NCBI GenBank assembly: GCA_002270565.1
Contig: NQMI01000155.1
Location: forward strand, 41,469 to 105,468
Direction of reading: 5' to 3'
Length of the DNA: 64,000 bases
Origin: Stenocarpella maydis
Lineage: Eukaryota; Ascomycota; Sordariomycetes; Diaporthales; Diaporthaceae
The position numbers and the translations under genes are program-made. This document shows positions 55,733 through 64,000 of this stretch, piece by piece; position 1 is the stretch's first letter, and each line of letters starts with the position of its first letter. Under the pieces are notes generated by a model. The model was not told the origin of the DNA, did not search any database, and saw nothing but the letters and a program-made list of their open reading frames with translations.

Positions 55733-58700
55733 TGTGTGAGGAGGGAGACGGCCACGCAACCGCGACTGTGGGTGGTACTGATTGGGGTTTCGATGGGGAA
55801 TGTTTCGAACCGGGCTTAAAACGGTGGGAAAGACTGTGCTTCTGAGAAGCGACGACCAGACGCAGATATCGGCGAGACGAGGCAATATATTGATTCTAGA
55901 TTACTCTTGAAGGAGAAAAGAAAAAAGCTTGCGGCGCCCGGTTTGGTGTATAAAGTGAGATGGAAACCGGAACTGTGCAGCAGAATGGGCGAGGAGGCGA
56001 CGATTCGAGGCCAACTAGCCCGGCACATACTGCTCGGTCTCGCTCAGGGAGGGAGGGCATGGTGCAGACAAGGCCATAGCAGCGGGAAAACAGCGCTGGA
56101 GGCAGCGGGGCGAAGGGCGCCCGCGGGCAGGCCAGCGAGGACTGTGGCGCCAAAGCTCGGCATGTGGAACACAGATGGTGGTGGCTCCTGCTCCTCTGAC
56201 AGAAAGGGGCAGCAGAGCAGTGTCGAGGGGCTCAAGGCGGTTGATGACATGACATGGGTGCGGCACGCATGAGATGGTGGCTCGGTGTTGTTGTTGAAGA
56301 TCAGAGTCGACGGCCAAGCACAGTTGGTGCGGCCCGGGTAGTTGGAGCCGGGGAGCGAAGGGTGCTAGAACCTGCCAAGGTGAGCCAGGGAAGCTTTTGC
56401 CGAGACGCGGGAGATGATAAGAGCGACGCACCATCTCGGGACGGAGTATACTAGATAGCTGATTGATTAGCCCTGATACCAAAGTAGCCTGCCTGGTTTA
56501 CGTAGTACGTGGTGATTGCCCGTGTGGGCTTGCTGCACGTGGCAGCGAATGTGGCCGGCAGAGAGCGACTGTGCACATGTGTTTGTCCATGACTGGGGTG
56601 ATGTGATGGGGGCGTTGGTGTCCTTGGAGCTGAAGACGTCTGTCTGCATGCCGTTGCTGGTGCATCTTGATGATGATGATGGTGGTGGTGGTGGTGGTGG
56701 TGGATCACATCACATCACGGGGGGGTTGCTGAAGCTTGGTCGGGGCCAGGAACACCGGGCTTGAGACGTTTGTGATGGCAGCTGGGCAGCTGGGCAAGGA
56801 AGCTTAGCCAGACAGCCAAGTCATGTTGCCAGATGCCCTTGGACGGAGATGGGCTCGACCATCCCCCCACCTCCCAACCCTCCCCCCGATCTGCCAGGAA
56901 GAAGGAGGGGGGGAGGTCTTAGTCAGACGGTAATGGTAATTAATGATGATGTGATAGGTCATGATGAAGACCGACCATGATCATGACGGTTGGGTTGGGA
57001 GCATTGAAGAGAGGTGCCTGCCAAGAAGTGGCAAGCAACAGGGACAATCAACAGATAGGCAGGAGGGCAGGAGGGCAGGAGGGCAGATGGGCAGATGGAT
57101 GGATAGACGGATGGATATCGGCATTACGCGGTCGCCAGTCGGGTGAGACATGTCAGGTCAGTCCGTTCAGTGGCCGTGATTGCCCCGTCAGGTTGTATGT
57201 ATATCTCAGCCATGACAGCTTCTCAGGTCTGTTGCTCTTCCCAGGTGAGACGACGAGCTGTATTGTATATACTGTATATACCTAGGCTATGTGGGGTTGC
57301 CGTGAGGCTCTTGAAGCTTGAGCCATTGTGCTGGTATAGATACCTTAGGCACCTGGGTGCATACCTAGGCAGGATGCGGTGCTACGGACGCGAGTATGCG
57401 AGCACACGAGCCCAGCAGGTCTGCCCGAGAGGAAAGAACAGCCGAGGATTCTGCTGACATAATCGGGTGCCCTCTCCACTCCCCACCTCAGTCTTGACAT
57501 GTTCTTCTCGTTCCCGCTGAAAACAAATCGGGCCAGGTCTGGGGTTTCAGACCTCGCGTCGCGCCGTCCAGGGTTCGGTGTTGCAGCTTTCGCCAGCCTG
57601 ACCCTGCGCCTAGACTACCAGGTACTTCTGAGACTCGAGACCTGTCATGCTGCCCCACCCGTGCCTGTCCTGCTGCCCTGCCCTGTTACGAATCGGTGCG
57701 CCCTCACAGGCCCAGCGCCGCCGCCCCCCCGCGACTCCTTTCCCACGACTTGCTTAAGAAGGCTGCGCTCCCAGATCGACACGCCAAGTCTGCCAAGTCT
57801 GCCCAGCAACAACTTCTGTTTTACCTGTCGTCGTCTCTGCCATTCTCACACTCTTGGCAGCCTCTCGAGAGCCCTGCCTTAGCTGGCAAGCACCCTCTGT
57901 CCGTCCACGGCCATAGCACCGCACCGCACCGCACCGCACCGCACCGCACCGCACCGTATCACGCCTGCAGTCTGCACCGCCTGCTGCAGTCCTGCCTGCA
58001 CAGCCGTCGCCACCCGTGCCACGGGGCCAAACTCACCGTGCACCCTCTATCTCCCCGACGAGACTCCCAATGGACCGTGTCATACAAGCAATGCCTCACG
58101 TGCAACACAGCGCCGCACTCATTGCTGGCCGGCCAACCTGCCATGCCCCGCTACCGGGCCAAGTGAAGCCTTGAGAAATCTTGGGTAACAGCCAAGGTGG
58201 TTCGTCGTGACTCTTAGAGCCTTGGGCGCGGCCCTAGCCGCTCACCACTGGGCTTGGACACTTCTCCGGTTGTGGACCTCTGCAACACCTCGCAGTGCAG
58301 CCAGGCATGTTCCGGGCCCTGGGGGGGAAGAAGGAAAGAACCCGCCGCTGCGGGCACCAGACCGGTATCTCCCGCAGCCAATCTGGTCAGCAAGCAAGAG
58401 CGCTCACAATGCCAGGAATGCGTCCTTGTCGTGGCTGTATGCCTGTTTCAATGACAATTTGAAATCGCCGGCGGGAACATGGGCCGAGGTTTGACGCTAC
58501 AGGCGCGGGAGCTAAACATGCATGCAGCCGCAGCCTTCCTATTTTCCGCCGTGGGAAAATAGTGTCAACTGCTATGCCGGGGTCCCCACAGCACCACCGG
58601 CACACGGCTCTCGACCTGGACCTGCCTCGACGTCTTACAGAGCTGCTCGTCGATCATCGTCCCAGCATGGAGCCGACCCAGTCTTCTCGCCCCTGCCATC

Positions 58701-59507
58701 CACAGTTGGCCGCCGCCGCCGCCGCCCTTCTCGCATCCACCGAGCCTCAGTCACGGGCAGTTGGGCCCTGGCCCCACCGCTCCCCAGCCAAGCAGCGCGA
58801 TGGTATGTCAGGGATGCTGGACAGAGGTAAAACCCACCCGCCTCCTGCCGCCCCGACCACACCCCGCGTGTACCTCTGCGTGACCTTGCCGCGCTACCTG
58901 CCCTTGCTGCTGAGCCCGTGCGTCGAAACATGTACCCGTGGGTACTGGCTGGGGGCCACCCCTGTCCACAGCCGGGAATATCGCTGGAAACACTCTGTCG
59001 CTCAACACTGAGCATTGCACTTGGGGCTTCATCGCCATGCTTATCTGGGACCAAGTGCTTCATGATGGCCCTGGCATCTCATCATTGAACCATACTGCTT
59101 GTTTCTATTCTCATCCTCCGTGGAAGGTTGAGCCTTGACCTGCAGGATCGCCGCACTCAACCATCGGCTCCTCTTACCAAGTCGAGTCGTCCATACGCAA
59201 CGCTCGCCTCACAAGACTATTAAAACACTCAGACACCCGGCCGCTTGATTGTGCCAAGGTCGATGATACTCTTTCTACATTACAGACCTGTTCTCTCGTC
59301 TGTTCTGATGTTGGGAAGTTTGTGATACTTCATTCCTTTCCTTACACTTCTTTCGACGTCGGGATTGAATCCCTCTCGTCTGTTTCCTCGATTCACACTT
59401 TATTTTTTTTTGTTCCCTTCTCAGTCGCCGGGCGGCTTTTCGTTCCTAAATACTCGATTCCTGTGCCTTTGTGTATCAGCTTGTCCAGGTGACCAAATAC
59501 ATCGAAA
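55733..59507. promoter_or_regulatory. Long divergent intergenic region between two metal transporters
   Basis: 3.8 kb, ordinary GC content, no domain in any frame. Contains simple repeats: (ggt)n at about 56,678-56,702, ggcagga/ggcagat units at 57,057-57,095 and (caccg)n at 57,917-57,957. 59,400-59,507 is the T- and C-rich leader of the ZIP gene. Confidence 0.55.
57917..57957 (+). repeat. (CACCG)n microsatellite
   Basis: Eight or so tandem accgc pentamers in gcaccgcaccgcaccgcacc. Simple sequence. Confidence 0.9.
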
Positions 59508-60910
59508 ATGGCCGAGGAAATGGCAAACATGAAGCCCGCCTGCGGCAGTGGCGAGGAGGTTGGAGAGTACGATCTGCCATTGCACGTCGTTGCCCTCTTC
59601 TTGGTTATGGGCTTCTCATGCCTTGGAGCGGGTTTCCCCGTCGTGGCCAAGAAGATCAAGTGGATGAAGATTCCTCCGAGGGTGTTTTTCGCATGCAAGC
59701 ATTTCGGAACAGGTGTCTTGATAGCAACGGCATTCGTTCACCTGCTGCCCACCGCCTTCGCCAGCCTGATGGATCCATGTCTCCCTGATTTTTTCACCGA
59801 CGTCTACCCGCCAATCACCGGTGTCATCATGATGGCTGCCTTGTTTGCTCTTTTCGTCATCGAGATGATCCTGAACGAGAAGACCGGTGGACACTCTCAT
59901 GGTGGAAACTTCGGTGACGGAGGCGCCGCCCCTCGCATGACCCCCGAGCGCCCTCCCCGCTACAACCACGAGAGCTACGAGACCGATGTGACCTTCGAGA
60001 AGAAGGTCCAGCAGCAGGTCTTTGCCGACCAGGAGAGGTTCGAGCGCCTGCAGCCCAACGCCTTCGGTGACGATGCTCAGGAGCTGGCCCAGCGATCCGA
60101 GATGCCCCCGTGGTTTGTCGTCTTTTACGAGCAGTATGTCCGCCAGCGAATGGAGATGGTCAACATCCTCAAGGGCCAGCAGCCTCAGGTCTCCATCCAG
60201 CCCTCGTACAACGTCTCCGAAGCACCCAAGCCCGCGGTCGGTCTCATCGACTCGCCTTACATCGACGTCGAGACTGGCCTTCCCGTCGACGAGATGACGT
60301 ACAAGAAGATGTCCATGAACATCACCCTGCTCGAGGGTGGTATCTTGTTCCACTCTGTCTTCGTCGGCATGACTGTGTCCATCACCATCGAAGGCTTCAT
60401 CATCCTGCTGGTTGCAATCCTGTTCCACCAGATGTTCGAGGGTCTCGGTCTTGGTACCCGTATCGCTGCTGTTCCTTACGCCAAAGGTAGCATCCGCCCC
60501 TGGGTGTTGGTCTTTGCCTTCGGAACCACCGCGCCCATTGGACAGGCTATCGGCCTCATCACTCGCAACAGCTACGACCCCAACAGCGCCTTCGGTCTGA
60601 TCATTGTTGGTATCTTCAACGCCATGTATGCCTCCTTTCCCTGTAGCAAGCCCGAGTGGAAATCTTATGTCTAACCTCGCCTCACAGTTCGTCTGGTCTC
60701 CTACTGTACGCAGCCACTGTTGATCTTTTGGCCGAGGACTTCCTTTCCGAAGAGGCCCAGCACACGCTCACTAGGAAGGACAAGATCTCTGCCTTCTGCT
60801 TTGTGCTTCTGGGAGGTAAGTTTATTTCTGCCAGCCCAAACCGTCAGAGGCAACAACTAACTCGTGTGTTTTTAGCTGCTGGCATGTCAATCGTTGGTGC
60901 CTTTGCCTAG
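59508..60910 (+). CDS. ZIP family zinc/iron transporter (Zrt-like)
   Basis: Seen: exons 59508-60625, 60688-60815 and 60876-60910; introns 60626-60687 and 60816-60875; 426 residues. HVVALFLVMGFSCLGAGFPV is TM1 and HFGTGVLIATAFVHLLPTAF is TM3 with His metal ligands. The variable loop (about 115-240) has a short GGHSHGG metal-binding stretch and a long charged linker. The TM4/TM5 core is HSVFVGMTVSI followed by LVAILFHQMFEGLGLGTR, the ZIP signature with His and Glu ligands. The C-terminal TMs (SSGLLLYAATVDLLAEDFLS, MSIVGAFA) are restored by splicing. Known: fungal Zrt/ZrfA-type importers bring Zn2+ (or Fe2+) across the plasma membrane and are induced by zinc shortage. Inferred: the same here. 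Divergent from the Mn-CDF gene. Confidence 0.94.
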
Positions 60911-63900
60911 ACGCATACACCGCCAGTGTCGAACCGAGCGAAGTCATTCGAAGAATCACAGACGAAGATCAAAGAGCCGGCTTCGCTCCTTACGCCAAGC
61001 CCCGAAATCCGCCAAACCCAGATCCATCGCGCAGAGACAGTTGGGCGCCGTACTTCGACGGCCCTAAGAAGTCGGGATACGCGCCTCCGAATGGTTACCG
61101 TGGTGGATCCAGCCGGGGAACAAAACAACCCCTCATTTTGCACCAGAATCTGTACGAGCGCATCACACGGCTTTGGCTTTTTCTCTGCTTTTTCCAAGCA
61201 GTCAAACGGAATGAAGTTTTAACCTCTCTTTCCTTTTCCAGATCAGAGCAGAGAGCGGGGCAGGCGCAGACAGAAAACACAGACAAAAGAAAATCCCACA
61301 CACTCGTTTACCAATCTCTTTGCGGACACTGCTTCCACTCGCCGCGAGGGATAGTGTGTGGCGCGTGTGTCATTCCACTGGTCAAGGCAGGAGGGGAAGA
61401 CTTGATCCACTGTCAGTATCGGACAGATTGGGCTCTGTGCGCACTCGGGCAGTGGCATGAGACGGAGACCCGATGTATTTTCCTTTTTTCTATTGTGTGT
61501 ACTTGGTGGTTCGTGGTTCACGGTTCACGGCCCGGGCGTCAGAACGAACAGAAAACGACTTATAATTTCTATTCTCCCAGAGGATCGGAGATTAGTGTAC
61601 TATAATATGACAGCAGATATATGCTAGTACGGATATGAGATCAAATGAAATGCCACAAAATTGTCAACCAAGAGAAAAAAAAAAGAGCAAAGGAAACAAG
61701 TGGACAGCTGCTTGTTATCCTCTTCAGTGTTGATGACACTCATCTGCCCAGAAGGGAAAAGTTGTACGCGCACATTGGTACTGCTGAGCCCGCAGCAAGT
61801 CTTTTCTGTCAGGCACTTCGTTTCCTGAAAGCGCCCCATCAGTCTCACTTCGAACACCACCCGAGGACTCTGGAATAATGTGAGAATAGCGGTCTCGGTC
61901 CCTGCTGAGGAAGAAAAGATGGGATCGCCACGGGGGCGACCAGAAATATCACCACGTATTGCAGCTGATGCGAAATGGGAACAAGACCAGACAAACGAGC
62001 GGACAAATGTTCAGCCCAAAAGCCCAACACAGGTGAGCCGTGCAGGGCCAGCCTTGTACAATTACCCTTTCCGGGGAGCAGTAGCTGTGTGCATAGCTTT
62101 CCTATTTCGGCCGAGGGACCTCACGGAGGTTGGAGTGGGTGGTATTCGTCTGAACGACTCGAGTGTCTCTTTCCTATTTCCACCCCTATTTGCCCCCTCC
62201 CCCCCCCCCCCCTGCCTACAGGTATACTAGGCCATCGAGGGCGAGGGGACCATGCGCGGGATGATTGGCGAACACCCAAGACATCAAAGCATGCATACAT
62301 GAGGGGGGGGGGCGGCTCTGCGCTGAAACGCTAAGGGTGTCATGGATCGACACGGGATGATGGCAGACCGGACGAGGTGGTGGTTGTGGTTGTGGTGGTA
62401 GTGGTGGTAGTGGTGGGCGGGAAAGGCGGGGAACTAGTGCAAGTCAGATAGAATATGCGTTGTCGATAATGCCATTTTGACTTTTGTGCGACCGCTCCAG
62501 CGTGGTTTGATATCGGCCCGGAGCTAAAAAGGGAGAACGCCCACTCTAAGGGCGAAGCTACATATTTAATAAGGCATGATGAGGCGGCGACTAGGCTGAT
62601 GCCATGGCCGGCGCGCAGGTTACAGACCGCCGGTGGGTGCTGGAATTCTCCGGGTCGAATACATATTTCACTACTGTGGGGGGACACCAGCGTCTTGACA
62701 CATGCAAGATACTATTCCATGGGTACTGCCAGTCGGGCATTGGTTCTCGGGCGAAGCAAGTGTGCCGGCGTGCTGCGGCCTGCGGTAGAAACAAAATATG
62801 TTAGCTGTATCACCATACACGAGACAACGTAAGAGCGATTGCGCCTCACCGAATAAGCAGCGAGAGTAGCACATCTAACACGGGAATCCACATAGTCGGA
62901 ACGAGCCGAGTCAAGGAACTGAGTTCAAAAGGGTAGCACACAGGGACCCACCCAGAGCAATTGAAGAACAAGCAGAGACACAAGGGAGAAAGAAGCCTCG
63001 CGGATGACGCATGTGACAGATCAGATAAGATGGATGGATGAAAGGTAATGACGAGGAAGAGCAACGAGAATGAATAGCAGAGTGGCCCTCGCAAGGTACA
63101 TGTACAAGCAACCGTTGCCGATCCGGGGTCGTGCCCCTGTCAAGTTTCCAACATCAGACAGAAACATGTCCAAGAGAGAGAGACCGAGCTCGTCTTGGCC
63201 CTGAGTTATCGAGAGCGAGAGCGAGGTGTGGGGCCGCCGGTCGCTCGCTCTCGCTCGAGCAAGGCGAGCCGGCGTTTGGTAATGTGTGGTTTGTGGCTCC
63301 CTCGCCCGACACGATTCAAACCAAACAAGAGAGGTGAAGTGATTTTGGAAACACCAAGGTAGTCTCGCAAGGCGTTCGCATGCCCACGACTCGAGACGAG
63401 GCTGGGTTAGTTGGTTTTGCCATTGCACTTCCGGGAATATGAATAGAAAACTGGGGATATTGGTGGTGGTGGACACCAGGACCACAGGTGCATGCAGAAT
63501 GCAGAATGCAGAATGCAGAAAGGACAAAGAGGCGCGCTGAATGCAGCGGGACCAAGTGGTCGTCGCATCCGCATGTTGCGTCTCGCGTATCTCGCATGGC
63601 CCTCCCGCAAGAATTCCACTGGGAAACATGGTGCGTCACTCATTGAGCGCTGCCGCATCGCCCCCAAAATACTACTTACCGCCCTGCTGCCCAAGGCAAC
63701 TCAGTCCGCTGCGGTGGCCAGCTCTGAACAACAATGCCCATGGCCCGGCCGTACAACAAGGTCGTGCCTGGGATGGTTTGATAAGAACCAATTGATGCCG
63801 ATTCAAATTAATGGCATGCACGCATTGCCATCAGATTCGGTCATTCCTTTTCTTATGCCCATGCCGGCGACGGTATTGTGGCACGAGGCTCTAAGGCGAG

Positions 63901-64000
63901 ATGCTGCCCAGGATGACAGAGACCGAGATGATTGCAACCGAATTCACATTGACTGTTCCGATGGATCTTGAGTGTACGCGAGAGGCGGGTCTCACGTTGC
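60911..64000. other. No supportable gene
   Basis: About 3.1 kb of normal composition. It holds the ZIP 3' UTR, poly-C (about 62,201-62,212) and poly-G (about 62,303-62,312) runs, a (ggt/tgg)n tract (62,380-62,416), tandem gcagaat units (63,492-63,519) and no frame with a recognisable domain. A 202-residue open frame on the minus strand (63,021-63,629) is compositionally odd and discounted. Confidence 0.5.

Noticed and set aside
57696..58166. Open frames with THR-Ala-Pro-His repeats upstream of the ZIP gene
   Set aside because: Translation of the (caccg)n microsatellite; not a gene.
63021..63629. 202-residue open frame on the minus strand
   Set aside because: No recognisable domain, low-complexity stretches from a tandem gcagaat repeat, and overlapping frames on both strands; looks like chance.

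Overview
The window looks like the genome of a filamentous ascomycete (Pezizomycotina, probably a Sordariomycete). Genes carry short GT-AG introns of about 57-107 nt, with one of about 214 nt. Multi-domain fungal secondary-metabolism enzymes are present. GC-balanced gene-rich stretches alternate abruptly with AT-rich blocks of transposon relics whose glutamine codons have become TAG/TAA stops, the mark of repeat-induced point mutation (RIP).

Region 1 (1-28,069) is a biosynthetic gene cluster. In order it holds: the 5' part (2,140 residues) of a highly reducing polyketide synthase on the minus strand (KS-AT-DH-CMeT-start of KR, cut by the window edge); a stand-alone LovC-type enoyl reductase; a secreted-looking Diels-Alderase-family protein; a 14-TM MFS exporter; a berberine-bridge-like FAD oxidase; two cytochrome P450s; a small unassigned lipocalin-like protein; an SDR; a FrsA-type alpha/beta hydrolase; a class I SAM methyltransferase; and a branched-chain-type aminotransferase. 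The set PKS + trans-ER + Diels-Alderase + alpha/beta hydrolase + P450s + FAD oxidase is the known hallmark of PKS-NRPS clusters making cytochalasan or decalin/pyrrolidinone compounds. The NRPS half would lie left of position 1 and is inferred, not seen. The divergent methyltransferase/aminotransferase pair at the right end is the unusual part: it could prepare a non-standard amino acid (for example a beta-methylated one) for the assembly line.

Region 2 (about 29.57-38.6 kb) is an AT-rich, RIP-degraded transposon block bounded by a direct repeat. Inside it are two inverted copies of a Fot1/pogo-type DNA transposon (TIRs plus a decayed DDE transposase) and a copy of a roughly 250 bp LTR-like repeat. 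It separates the cluster from a Zn2Cys6 transcription factor (38.8-40.9 kb) and a small twinfilin/ADF-like gene (41.2-41.9 kb).

Region 3 (about 42.35-52.0 kb) is a second transposon nest: a RIP-killed Ty3/gypsy-like gag with its LTRs, interrupted by a degenerate Ty1/copia-like element on the minus strand. Single N characters at 45,487 and 50,776 sit exactly at LTR breakpoints, one of them the centre of a long near-perfect palindrome, so the order of pieces here may be a scaffolding artefact.

Region 4 (53.7-64 kb) is ordinary chromosome: a Mn-type cation diffusion facilitator (minus) and a ZIP zinc/iron transporter (plus), divergently transcribed from a 3.8 kb intergenic region, followed by 3 kb with no gene I can support.
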